Shown one piece after another: positions 6,720-14,473 of a DNA stretch of 39,186 nt (its first letter is position 1; every line of letters begins with the position of its first letter). The notes under the pieces were generated by a model that did not search any database, was not told where the DNA came from, and was given only the letters and a program-made list of their open reading frames with translations. The stretch is from the NCBI GenBank assembly GCA_031282245.1, contig JAITEB010000036.1:1-39186 (forward strand), read 5' to 3'. The position numbers were made by a program, and so were the translations under genes. The DNA is from Oscillospiraceae bacterium (lineage in GTDB: Bacteria; Bacillota; Clostridia; Oscillospirales; Ruminococcaceae).

Positions 6720-8987
6720 TTATAGCGTTATCGCAAGCCTGTAGGCGGATTTTGTGGCCTGCCAGACAAGTCCGCTTGCAAAGCTGTCGCCGATGTTGTG
6801 AATCTCCGGCGCGGCGTGTTCTTTCTGGGCCTCAAAGAAAAGCGCGTCGTCGGGGCTTCCGCCCGTGGCGATGACAAACAGCTCCGCGTCGAATTTAATT
6901 TCCCGCTCTTCAATTTTGAGCGCGGGTTCAAGCGGATTGTGGATATTTTCCGGAAGAATCGGATGCCAGGTTATATATGGGTCCGGGACGGTTTTTGAAA
7001 CGTTTTTCAGCACCTTTACGGCTCCGTCCTCAAATCCGGTCACTTTTGTGCAGTTGTGAAGCTCAACGCCCGCCGCCTGCAGATAGTGAATCAAGTGCCC
7101 TCTGTTGGCCGTGCAGACGTGGTTCATGATATATTTGTCCATCTCGACGACTTTCACATCAAGACCTTTTTCGTATCTCAGCCAATACGCAGTCTCGCAG
7201 CCGACCATACCGCCACCGACGACGACGGCTTTTTTCGCCCCGACGATAAGTTTTTCATCGCCCAGCAAATCGGAAGCGCGGACAGCTTTCACCTTGTCAA
7301 CGCCCGGGAAAGGCGGGATTTTCTCTATAGTTCCCAGCGCAAATACAATGCCGTCATAGTTTTTCGCTTTGAGCGTCTCTGTGTCGGCCGCCGTATTCAG
7401 CAGAACTTTCAGGCCGTTTTTCTCTTCGGTTTCTTTTACGAGATTCTCAAGATAAGCCCTGTAGTTTGCGATTTCATACTTGATTTTTGGGACGCCGCCG
7501 GGAACAAGCCGCCCGCCGAGCCTCCCGGTTTTTTCGTAGAGGGTGACTTTGTGCCCGCGCTTTGCGGCAATGACGGCAGCAATGATTCCCGCGGGGCCGC
7601 CGCCGACGACGGCGATTCTCTTCGGTTTTGCGACTATCGTCAGCTTGGAAGGGAAAATATGTTCAAAGCCCGAACGCGGGTTAACTGCGCACTGCGGGTG
7701 GCCGCCCTCGACAAACTCGTTGATGCAGGCCTCCTGACAGCCTATGCAGGGGCGGATATGGGCGATTTCGCCCTTATAGGCCTTGTTGCACCATTCCGGA
7801 TCGGCCAGAAGCGGCCTGCCCAGCATAACCATGTCGCAGTCGCCCTCGCGCAGGGCGCGTTCGGCCAGATCCGGGTAGCCAAGTTTGCCGACGCCCACAA
7901 CAGGTACTTCGATTCCGGCGTTTGATTGAATTTTATTCGCTTTAAAATAATCTTTGACGATTTTGCTGACTTCCAGGAAGCAGCCCGGCGGCATGGACGC
8001 GGGCGGATGCGGCAGCCACCAGTTGTCATAGCTGCCCAGGTCGACGTCAAAAATATCCACTCCGGCGCTGACCAGGTTTTTCATGTACTCCAGCGTCATG
8101 TCAATCGTGCGGCCGTTGGTGAATTTTTTTAGAGAAGTATTTTTTATGTTCTCGCCGTAGGTTTCGTTGAGCGCAAGAGACAGATCAATCCTGTACATAA
8201 TCGGATAATCCGCGCCGACGCGCCGACGCATTTCGGTCACGCAGTCAATGCCGAAAGCCTGCCAGTCCGCATATCGCCCTAATTTGCGCCGGTTATAGGC
8301 GGGGTTGGTCATCTGTTCAAGCAGATAGCCCTCATGACCGTGGAGATAAACGCCGTCCATCCCGAAATGCTTTGCGTCCGCCGCGCCCTGCCCCATGTTT
8401 TTCACGATAGATTTAAGCTTGCCGCCGCTCATGCGGACGCTGGGCACCTGCGGCATGTAAAAATTCGGGTTGGTAGAAGCCGATTGCGGCAGCTTTAATT
8501 TTGTCAGAAGACACTGCGGGTTGCCGACACGGCCGAGACCGGGGGTCAGCTGAAGAAAAATTTTTGCGCCGTGAACGTGAACGCCCTGCGCCAAATCCCG
8601 CCAGCCCGCGATAACTGTGCGGCTTCTGTCCGCGCGTGGAAAATAACTCAAATCCCCCAATTCCGAGATAGTGTTGTCCTCTTTGTGGCTGACCGGGACA
8701 AGGCCGGTGGTGATGAGTCCGGTGCCGCCCTTTGCCCGCTCAATAAAATATTCAAGCATTTTATCATTTGGGCGGCCTGTTTCCTCGCACATGCTGATGT
8801 TGCCCATAGGCGCCATCACAATGCGGTTTTTGACTGTGAGCCGGTTGATTCTTATCGGCGAGAAAATCGCGTCATAGGGATAAAGTTTTCCGCCCATGGA
8901 TGCGCCGGAGAAAGCCCCTTCCCGGTCGAACCAGTTTCCAAAGCTGTCAACCCAGGCCTGAACTCTTGGGTCTCTTTTAAGATCCAT
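6720..8987 (-). CDS. Old-yellow-enzyme-type FMN/FAD/4Fe-4S oxidoreductase
   Basis: A 755-residue member of the family of 2,4-dienoyl-CoA reductase, enoate reductase and bile-acid BaiCD/BaiH. The N-terminal half is an FMN TIM barrel (PIRINRLTVKNRIVMAPMG, HGAKIFLQLTPGLGRVG, HGHEGYLLEQ). A cysteine cluster follows (CIGCQEAC, then QCAVNP) that should bind a 4Fe-4S centre. The C-terminal half is a dinucleotide-binding domain (AVVGGGPAGIIAA, then AVVVGGGMVGCETA). It is longer than the usual 640-670 residues, with extra N-terminal sequence. The ATG at 8987 follows GGGAGAAC; an ATG 33 bases upstream has no better site. It is the first gene of the acnX operon, about 75 bases before it, so it probably reduces a double bond in the same pathway. 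Confidence 0.9.
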   Translation of the reverse strand: MDLKRDPRVQAWVDSFGNWFDREGAFSGASMGGKLYPYDAIFSPIRINRLTVKNRIVMAPMGNISMCEETGRPNDKMLEYFIERAKGGTGLITTGLVPVSHKEDNTISELGDLSYFPRADRSRTVIAGWRDLAQGVHVHGAKIFLQLTPGLGRVGNPQCLLTKLKLPQSASTNPNFYMPQVPSVRMSGGKLKSIVKNMGQGAADAKHFGMDGVYLHGHEGYLLEQMTNPAYNRRKLGRYADWQAFGIDCVTEMRRRVGADYPIMYRIDLSLALNETYGENIKNTSLKKFTNGRTIDMTLEYMKNLVSAGVDIFDVDLGSYDNWWLPHPPASMPPGCFLEVSKIVKDYFKANKIQSNAGIEVPVVGVGKLGYPDLAERALREGDCDMVMLGRPLLADPEWCNKAYKGEIAHIRPCIGCQEACINEFVEGGHPQCAVNPRSGFEHIFPSKLTIVAKPKRIAVVGGGPAGIIAAVIAAKRGHKVTLYEKTGRLGGRLVPGGVPKIKYEIANYRAYLENLVKETEEKNGLKVLLNTAADTETLKAKNYDGIVFALGTIEKIPPFPGVDKVKAVRASDLLGDEKLIVGAKKAVVVGGGMVGCETAYWLRYEKGLDVKVVEMDKYIMNHVCTANRGHLIHYLQAAGVELHNCTKVTGFEDGAVKVLKNVSKTVPDPYITWHPILPENIHNPLEPALKIEEREIKFDAELFVIATGGSPDDALFFEAQKEHAAPEIHNIGDSFASGLVWQATKSAYRLAITL

Positions 8988-9047
8988 AGTTTTTGTTCTC
9001 CCTCTTCCAGTATTTAGCACAAATTTGCTTCATGCTTTTGTAAAAAT

Positions 9048-9076
9048 ATTATAGCACTTATACAAATACTTTTCAA
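9048..9076 (-). promoter_or_regulatory. Promoter of the oxidoreductase-acnX operon
   Basis: On the minus strand TTGAAA (9071-9076), 17-base spacer, TATAAT (9048-9053), about 60 bases upstream of the ATG at 8987. Confidence 0.7.
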
Positions 9077-9186
9077 GTTATTTTGCTGATTAAGCAAGAA
9101 TTGCGTAAAATTATTCCGCAATTCGCCGGATGGCGGCTTGAACATGCAGGTAGGACAGAAACAGCAATAATGCTTCACTTAACAAA

Positions 9187-9500
9187 AACGGGAATGGGTT
9201 TCACTGGGACCATTGGGCCCCAAATTCGCGCGAACTTTTCTTCGATTACCGCGAGCAGATTAATCAGCGCGGCCTTACAGATATTTAGCATGCGGATAAA
9301 TATTTCCTGTTAATTCGCCTAAGTTTTGTCGCGGATGTGTGCAGTTTCGCAGGCGCTTGATATTTTCCCGGAAATTTCTGACAGAATTAGAAATATTGTC
9401 ATAGAAAACCGCGATTTTGAGCCGCTGATAAAGACCTACGACAGGCCAGGTGCGCTGGTTTACCTTGATCCCGCCTTATTACAGGGCCGAGGAAGTGTGA
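9187..9500 (+). pseudogene. Decayed D12-class DNA adenine methylase (Dam-like) fragment
   Basis: Pieces of a D12-class N6-adenine methylase appear in order but in three different frames. One frame gives NSRELFFDYREQINQRG (from 9223), then a stop, then YFLLIRLSF. A second frame gives ALDIFPEISDRIRN and ENRDFEPLIKTYDRP up to LDP. The third frame (9471 on) gives PPYYRAEEV and then a stop. The catalytic DPPY motif is split by one base exactly at the last shift. The N-terminal target half and the C-terminus are missing. It lies beside a tRNA operon, a common target of phage and integrative elements, so I read it as the relic of an integrated element. Confidence 0.8.
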
Positions 9501-9562
9501 AGAACGTAATAATCTCTAATTGTGGTATTATTGTGATACTGCAAATTTCTTGCAAGAAAGTT

Positions 9563-9604
9563 AAAAAGAAAAGCGCATCACTAATGGCTTAGTGATGCGC
9601 TTTT
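9563..9604 (-). terminator. Terminator of the tRNA operon
   Basis: A 16-bp perfect inverted repeat, aaaagcgcatcactaa at 9569-9584 with its complement at 9589-9604 and a 4-base loop. It is followed on the minus strand by TTCTTTTTAA. It lies directly after tRNA-Gly. Confidence 0.85.
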
Positions 9605-9608
9605 TCTG

Positions 9609-9684
9609 TGGAGCGGGTTACGAGGCTCGAACTCGCTACCTCCACCTTGGCAAGGTGGCGCTCTACCGGATGAGCTAAACCCGC
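9609..9684 (-). tRNA. tRNA-Gly (GCC)
   Basis: A 76-nt cloverleaf with acceptor GCGGGTT/AACCCGC, anticodon GCC, T-loop GTTCGAG and an encoded CCA. It is the last gene of the Val-Asp-Phe-Gly operon. Confidence 0.95.
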
Positions 9685-9731
9685 AATACAAGTGGAAGAA
9701 AACTCACAACTTCCACTATCTGTTCAACAAG

Positions 9732-9807
<76 letters not shown>

Positions 9808-9829
9808 ACATATAAAATATAATAAAACA

Positions 9830-9906
9830 TGGCGACCCAAATGGGGCTCGAACCCACGACCTCTAGCGTGACAGGCTAGCGCTCTAACCAGCTGAGCTAT
9901 TGGGCC
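9830..9906 (-). tRNA. tRNA-Asp (GTC)
   Basis: A 77-nt cloverleaf with acceptor GGCCCAA/TTGGGTC (one G-U pair), anticodon GTC, discriminator G as usual for tRNA-Asp, and an encoded CCA. Confidence 0.94.
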
Positions 9907-9915
9907 AAAAAATAT

Positions 9916-9991
9916 TGGTGGGAACAACAGGGCTCGAACCTGTGACCCCTTGCTTGTAAGGCAAGTGCTCTCCCAGCTGAGCTATGCTCCC
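9916..9991 (-). tRNA. tRNA-Val (TAC)
   Basis: A 76-nt cloverleaf with acceptor GGGAGCA/TGTTCCC, anticodon TAC, T-stem ACAGG/CCTGT, discriminator A and an encoded CCA. It is the first gene of the tRNA operon. Confidence 0.94.
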
Positions 9992-10045
9992 CTGTGATGC
10001 TGGAAACTTTCTAACGTTTGCGTCTCTTCAAAGCGTCTGAATGAT

Positions 10046-10074
10046 ATTATACAACAGCTCCGCCAAAAAATCAA
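10046..10074 (-). promoter_or_regulatory. Promoter of the tRNA operon
   Basis: On the minus strand TTGATT (10069-10074), exactly 17 bases, TATAAT (10046-10051). It lies 55 bases upstream of tRNA-Val. Confidence 0.75.
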
Positions 10075-10280
10075 GTGCAAATTTTATTTTTAGTCTGGAA
10101 TATTTTGCAAGACAAGCCGGCGGCGCCGGCCTCAACGCAGTAAATTAGCTCTGTGGATATCGACGCCAGCTATAAAGGCGGGACTGACCCTCTGACGCTG
10201 AGATTGAATTTTTTATTCTACCGCTGCGTAAACTAATTACCGGCGGCAAGACGGGACTGTACCAGCCTGGATATCATGAT

Positions 10281-10322
10281 GCAATTGTTTTATGACGGAA
10301 TTTAACAATTGCGGTTTTTATT
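10281..10322 (+). terminator. Palindrome GCAATTGTT...AACAATTGC with T-run
   Basis: A 9-bp stem (10281-10289 with 10304-10312), a 14-base loop, then GGTTTTTATTATT. It has the form of a terminator, but no intact gene precedes it in 10,075-10,280, a stretch without a supportable gene. Its right arm overlaps the -35 box of the next promoter, so it could instead be a regulatory palindrome. Confidence 0.5.
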
Positions 10323-10337
10323 ATTGTCTGATATAAT
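10309..10337 (+). promoter_or_regulatory. Promoter of the regulator-kinase operon
   Basis: TTGCGG (10309-10314), 17 bases, TATAAT (10332-10337), 115 bases before the response regulator start. The long untranslated leader (10,340-10,451) shows no clear structure. Confidence 0.5.
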
Positions 10338-10451
10338 TAAACATATAAAGTCACGAAACAGGCATATTTTTTGTAACATTATGCCATAAAGTACAGGTTA
10401 AATATATTTTATAAGGGTATTTTCAGACCTGAACAGGCAAGGAGATAAGAA

Positions 10452-12080
10452 ATGGCTTATCGGATTTTAATTGCGGATGATGAAAATAAAATAATTGAAC
10501 TGATCAGAAAATTGGGTCACTGGGATGAACTGGGCATTGAAATCGCCGCGATTTGCAATAACGGCGAGGAAGCGCTGAATCGTATCAGGGAATTAAAGCC
10601 GGATATCGTTCTGACCGATGTCAAGATGCCGGTCTGCGGAGGTATCCAGCTGATTGAAAAAACAATAGAAGCCGGAATATCCGCTCATTTTATAGTTCTG
10701 AGCGGTTACAGGCACTTTGAGTACGCCAGAAGCGCCATACAATTAGGGGTAGTGGACTACCTGCTTAAACCGCTTGACGAGGTTCAGCTGAACAGAACGC
10801 TGGAGAAAACATGCAGAATGATTGACGCCGGCAGACAGCGCGACCTGGGCAGCAAACAGCTGGAGGACTATAAAAAGCAGGATCAGCGGCAGGCGCGGAT
10901 GAGATTTTTGGAAGTTCTGGCTAAAGGCGGGCTTGCGGAAACGGAGCTTCCAAAATCAAACGAGGAATGCAACGCCTGTTATAAAACCGATTTTGAATTT
11001 GAGCTGTACCGCTGCGTTTACCTTACGACGAATCTGGACAGTCTGCTGGGCGACGGAGAGTCGCTGTTCAGCGAAAAAATTCAGGAAAGCCTTGACGAAC
11101 TGTTTGCTTTAAACTACCGTTATCTGGCTTTTACGCAAAGAAAGGGCATTCTGCTGATAATCAACTATGGCAGAGAAAAGCGCGGCGATGTTAAGCAGGC
11201 GATTTCCGCTTTGTATTACAGCCTGAAAAATCTAACGGAAATATACGGAAACTTTTTGCTGAATATAGGGGTTAGCTTGGAGAAAGACCGTGTGAATAAA
11301 CTGGGGCAGGCTTTTGAAGAAGCGAATGTCGCCGAGTGGGGCAGGCTGATTCTGATGGGCGACAAAGTGCTGGAGTATGACGTTCTCAAAAGCCTGCCCC
11401 GCTTTGAACCGGCGGATATGCTGAGCGCGGAGCAGGAAGCCGCGCTCAGCGGCTATATCAAGTTTTTTCAGACGGAAGCCGCCGGCCGGAGTTTTGCCGG
11501 ATTGTCCAAAAACGCCGCCCAATATAACGATTTCTATCCGGGGGATATGCGGCGCTTTATGGATTATCTTGAGGCTCTTTTGTTCTCTGTCCACGCAAGC
11601 GATCTTTCTGGCGAAGAACTTATGGCCGTCAGGAGCGAGTTGAGCTTCAGGTATAAAAAGGCAAGAAATTTTCAGGAAGTTATTAAAGAGTTTTATCTTT
11701 ATCTGGAAGAATGGCTGAATATTAAGCTGAGACTGATTCAGGGGGGTAAAAACAAGCCTGTCGACGCGGCGAAAAAATATATAGAAGCGCATTATCCGGA
11801 GCCGTTGTCGCTGGAAATAGTCGCCGACCAAATTCATCTGTCGCCAAGCTATTTCAGCAAGCTTTTCAAACTGGAAACAGGAAAGGGCTTTTCAGAGTAT
11901 CTGGCCGGAAGGCGAATAGAAAAATCAAAGGAACTGCTGCTGGCCTCCGACGATTCCATCAGGCGCATCGCTTCGGCAGTTGGCTGCCAGGACGACAAAT
12001 ATTTTTCCAAACTGTTTAAAAAACAGGTGGGAATTAAGCCGAGCGAATATAAAAGGCTGTATACGGGGCGCGCCAAATGA
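10452..12080 (+). CDS. YesN-type response regulator with AraC DNA-binding domain
   Basis: A 542-residue cytoplasmic transcription factor. Residues 1-120 form a receiver domain: acidic pair D9/D10, phosphoacceptor D56 (LTDVKMP) and K106 (LLKPLDE). A middle region of about 300 residues is typical of the long YesN family and has no named domain that I can assign. The last 100 residues form a double helix-turn-helix of AraC type (HLSPSYFSKLFKLETGKGF, then CQDDKYFSKLFKKQVGIKP). The ribosome site AAGGAGATAAGAA precedes the ATG. It overlaps the kinase gene by ATGA. By context it should be phosphorylated by the LytS/YesM-type kinase and activate the sugar-uptake genes at 14,474-18,917. Confidence 0.92.
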   Translation: MAYRILIADDENKIIELIRKLGHWDELGIEIAAICNNGEEALNRIRELKPDIVLTDVKMPVCGGIQLIEKTIEAGISAHFIVLSGYRHFEYARSAIQLGVVDYLLKPLDEVQLNRTLEKTCRMIDAGRQRDLGSKQLEDYKKQDQRQARMRFLEVLAKGGLAETELPKSNEECNACYKTDFEFELYRCVYLTTNLDSLLGDGESLFSEKIQESLDELFALNYRYLAFTQRKGILLIINYGREKRGDVKQAISALYYSLKNLTEIYGNFLLNIGVSLEKDRVNKLGQAFEEANVAEWGRLILMGDKVLEYDVLKSLPRFEPADMLSAEQEAALSGYIKFFQTEAAGRSFAGLSKNAAQYNDFYPGDMRRFMDYLEALLFSVHASDLSGEELMAVRSELSFRYKKARNFQEVIKEFYLYLEEWLNIKLRLIQGGKNKPVDAAKKYIEAHYPEPLSLEIVADQIHLSPSYFSKLFKLETGKGFSEYLAGRRIEKSKELLLASDDSIRRIASAVGCQDDKYFSKLFKKQVGIKPSEYKRLYTGRAK

Positions 12081-12997
12081 AACGTATATTATTTCTGCAG
12101 GCATTCGGCGTGTTGATTTTATTATCCGCGGCGCTGTGCTTTTTTCTTGGTCTGGATATTGTCGTCTGGGTTTGCCTGGGATTACTGTTGATTTTTCTGG
12201 CGGTTTTGACGGCGCTGACCTGGAGAAATTTAAAAATTATGGACTTTCTTGTCGGCCAGGCCCGGAAGCGGGAACCCAAATTGCCGGAAAACCCGCCGGC
12301 CGGAGCAAAACCGGACATGATTCTGTTTGTAAACCAGATTAACCCCCATTTTCTTTACAATACGCTGGACAGCATACGCGGACAGGCGCTGTCGTGCGAT
12401 CAGCATGAGATCGCGCTTATGACGGAAAAGCTGTCGCGTTTTTTCCGTTATTGCGTCAGCAGCCGCGGGGATATTGTCAAACTGTCGGAGGAAATAAAAA
12501 ACGTCCAGGACTATTTCAGTATACAGCAGTATCGTTTTGGGGAGCGGATACGCCTTCATCTTGAACTTGAAGACAGCGAACTGCTCAAGTATTATATTCC
12601 AAAGCTGACCTTGCAGCCAATTGTGGAAAACGCTATTTCCCATGGCATTGAAGAATACAGCGGCAAAGGCGATGTATGGGTCAAACTCGGAGCCACAGAG
12701 AAGGATCTTTTTATCCATGTTATTGATAACGGCGGCGGAATGCCCGCGTCGCAGCTGCGGCGGATCAGGGAGAGGCTTTTGGGCGGCTGGGCCGATGCAA
12801 ATCCCGACAGCGATAAGCATTCCGGCATTGCCGTTCAGAACGTCAACGCAAGAATACAGCTTTGTTTCGGTTCCCCTTATGGGCTGAGATACCGTTCCAT
12901 GCCCGGAGAGGGAACAGACGTCGAAATCGTGATGCCGCTGGTCGATGATTTCTCAAGGGTCAGCCTTGAAAACAGATTGAGGAATATAAACGTATGA
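12077..12997 (+). CDS. LytS/YesM-type sensor histidine kinase without extracellular sensor
   Basis: A 306-residue membrane kinase. Two hydrophobic helices (about 4-25 and 27-48) are joined by only one or two residues, so there is essentially no extracellular domain. The phosphorylation motif QINPHFLYNTLDSI carries H91. The ATPase part has N-box N185 (LQPIVENAISHG), G1 box DNGGGMP (217-223) and G2 motif HSGIAVQNVNARI. Typical YesM kinases have about 580 residues with a large extracellular sensor. This short form suggests that the signal comes from a partner protein. The gene overlaps both neighbours by ATGA, so regulator, kinase and the following ABC-like protein are translated together. Confidence 0.92.
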   Translation: MKRILFLQAFGVLILLSAALCFFLGLDIVVWVCLGLLLIFLAVLTALTWRNLKIMDFLVGQARKREPKLPENPPAGAKPDMILFVNQINPHFLYNTLDSIRGQALSCDQHEIALMTEKLSRFFRYCVSSRGDIVKLSEEIKNVQDYFSIQQYRFGERIRLHLELEDSELLKYYIPKLTLQPIVENAISHGIEEYSGKGDVWVKLGATEKDLFIHVIDNGGGMPASQLRRIRERLLGGWADANPDSDKHSGIAVQNVNARIQLCFGSPYGLRYRSMPGEGTDVEIVMPLVDDFSRVSLENRLRNINV

Positions 12998-14343
12998 AAG
13001 AAATTATCAGACTGCATAACGCAAGCTGTAATACGGGAATGGGGCGCGTTCTCTCCGGCTACAGCCTTGCCGTCTTCGCGGGCGAAATTGTTTGTGTGAT
13101 GGGAATATCCGGCAGCGGGAAGTCCGCGCTTGAAAAGACGCTGACCGGGGAAACGGCGCTGAGCGGCGGGCTGCTTTACGTCCACGGGGAGGAGTGCCCT
13201 GCACACAGTCCGGCCAACGCGTTCAGCAAAGGCATTTATTCTATTGGCATGAGGAATTCCATGGCGGCCAATTTGAGCGTCGCGGACAATCTGGAAGCAA
13301 TCCGGCCGGTCAAAAATCCTTTCCGGGTTTATCACCGGAAAAAGGCATATCTTGCCGCGGCCGAAACACTAAGAGAATATCAAATCAGCGGCACGCCGGA
13401 CAGACAGGTCGACAGCCTTTCTTTTCTGGAAGGACAGATTCTCTCCGTTGCGAAGGCGGTTAAAAGCGGCGCGAGGCTTGTGATCATCAACTGCGTCCAC
13501 GACGTTTACAACGCCCGTGAAGCTGTGGAACTCGGCAGACAGATCTGTCGGCTGAAGTCCGCCGGAGTTTCTTTTCTGGTTATCAGCGAAAGACCGAATC
13601 CGCTTTTTGATATAGCGGACAGGGTGCAGATCATCCACAAGGGAAGCGACCTTTATCAATGGGAGGGCGGTATCTTCAACCGGAGCCGCTACAACAGCCG
13701 CTGGGGACAGGCGGCGAGGCGCAGGGAAAAGGCGTCCTGCGGCAATAAAGTCAAAGCTCTCTGTCTTCTGGATATAGACTGGAATTCAAGGGCCACGATT
13801 CACTCCTGCCTGAAAACGCTCAGAGAAAATAACAAGCGGATTTGGAACGAGTATCTGGCTTTCTCCCTGCCGGAAAGAGATTCTTTTTATGACGGGAAAA
13901 CAGCCATTGTTCCCTGTGACAGCGCGGGCAGATTGCTGAAAAATATGTCCGTAGAGGACAATTTGATTATCTGTATTCCCGGGCGCGCGGGGAAGACTAA
14001 GCTAAGAATCATACATTCCGGGATGAAGCGTTTGCTTCTGCGGGAATTTCACGCTTTGCTGGGCCTGGATGCCCAGGTCACACGCGTAAGCCAATTGACG
14101 GAAGTTCAGAAAAAAATACTGTCTATTTACCGGCTGGAGTTGGATAAACCCGATACTATTGTATTAGAAAGCCCGTTTTGGGGGATGGATGAAAGAGAAA
14201 TCGGGCAGCTGACCGGCTATCTTGCCGATTTAGGACAAAAAAGAGTGAAACTGCTTATATATTCTAAAGATTGGGAAGATATTGAAGATTTTTGCGGCCC
14301 TGTGATTATTACCCGCGCGGGAAAAAACGCAAGGATTGTCTGA
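12994..14343 (+). CDS. Degenerate RbsA-like double ABC protein (predicted pseudo-ATPase)
   Basis: A 449-residue protein with the two-domain layout of sugar ABC ATPases (RbsA/MglA) but with most catalytic residues lost. Domain 1 keeps an intact Walker A (GISGSGKS, 37-44). Its signature is SLSFLEGQ (141-148). Walker B reads LVIINCVHD (162-170), so the usual Asp-Glu pair is Asn166-Cys167, and the switch-loop His of ISHR is Glu199 in ISER. Domain 2 has no Walker A, a weak signature (QLTEVQKK), and IVLESPFWGMD in place of the normal FDEPTRGID. It may bind ATP but is unlikely to hydrolyse it. It overlaps the kinase gene by ATGA. I infer a signalling or adaptor role between the transporter and kinase; this role is not established. 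Confidence 0.85.
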   Translation: MKEIIRLHNASCNTGMGRVLSGYSLAVFAGEIVCVMGISGSGKSALEKTLTGETALSGGLLYVHGEECPAHSPANAFSKGIYSIGMRNSMAANLSVADNLEAIRPVKNPFRVYHRKKAYLAAAETLREYQISGTPDRQVDSLSFLEGQILSVAKAVKSGARLVIINCVHDVYNAREAVELGRQICRLKSAGVSFLVISERPNPLFDIADRVQIIHKGSDLYQWEGGIFNRSRYNSRWGQAARRREKASCGNKVKALCLLDIDWNSRATIHSCLKTLRENNKRIWNEYLAFSLPERDSFYDGKTAIVPCDSAGRLLKNMSVEDNLIICIPGRAGKTKLRIIHSGMKRLLLREFHALLGLDAQVTRVSQLTEVQKKILSIYRLELDKPDTIVLESPFWGMDEREIGQLTGYLADLGQKRVKLLIYSKDWEDIEDFCGPVIITRAGKNARIV

Positions 14344-14372
14344 CTGTCAAAACTAAATAAAAAATCCCGGAC

Positions 14373-14440
14373 AATTCTCAAAAAAAAACACCAAACGGAC
14401 AAAATATTCTACTGCAATGCCTTGAGAATTTTGCTAGAAT
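14373..14440 (+). promoter_or_regulatory. Inverted repeat and putative promoter before the binding-protein gene
   Basis: AATTCTCAA (14373-14381) and its exact complement TTGAGAATT (14422-14430) are 40 bases apart. A -10-like TAGAAT lies at 14435-14440, with no good -35. A weak -35 next to a paired site is what an AraC-type activator would need, so this is the likely target of the upstream response regulator. An RNA hairpin or terminator role for the repeat is possible. Confidence 0.45.
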
Positions 14441-14473
14441 AAGCGTACCAAATTTGAAGGGAGAATATTTTTT

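Noticed and set aside
7056-7925. A 289-codon open frame on the plus strand
   Set aside because: It is the mirror of the oxidoreductase gene, without a ribosome site or recognisable protein features.
9083-9186. Coding sequence upstream of the methylase relic
   Set aside because: No frame here resembles the N-terminus of a D12 methylase or any other protein I know.
10141-10230. A stretch reading SVDIDASYKGGTDPLTLRL that faintly recalls an anti-sigma kinase ATPase domain
   Set aside because: It is only about 28 codons between stops, and I cannot support homology by eye; it may be a gene relic but is not listed.
12994-14343. The ABC-like gene as an ordinary second sugar ATPase
   Set aside because: Both nucleotide sites lack catalytic residues, and no permease or binding-protein gene belongs to it separately.
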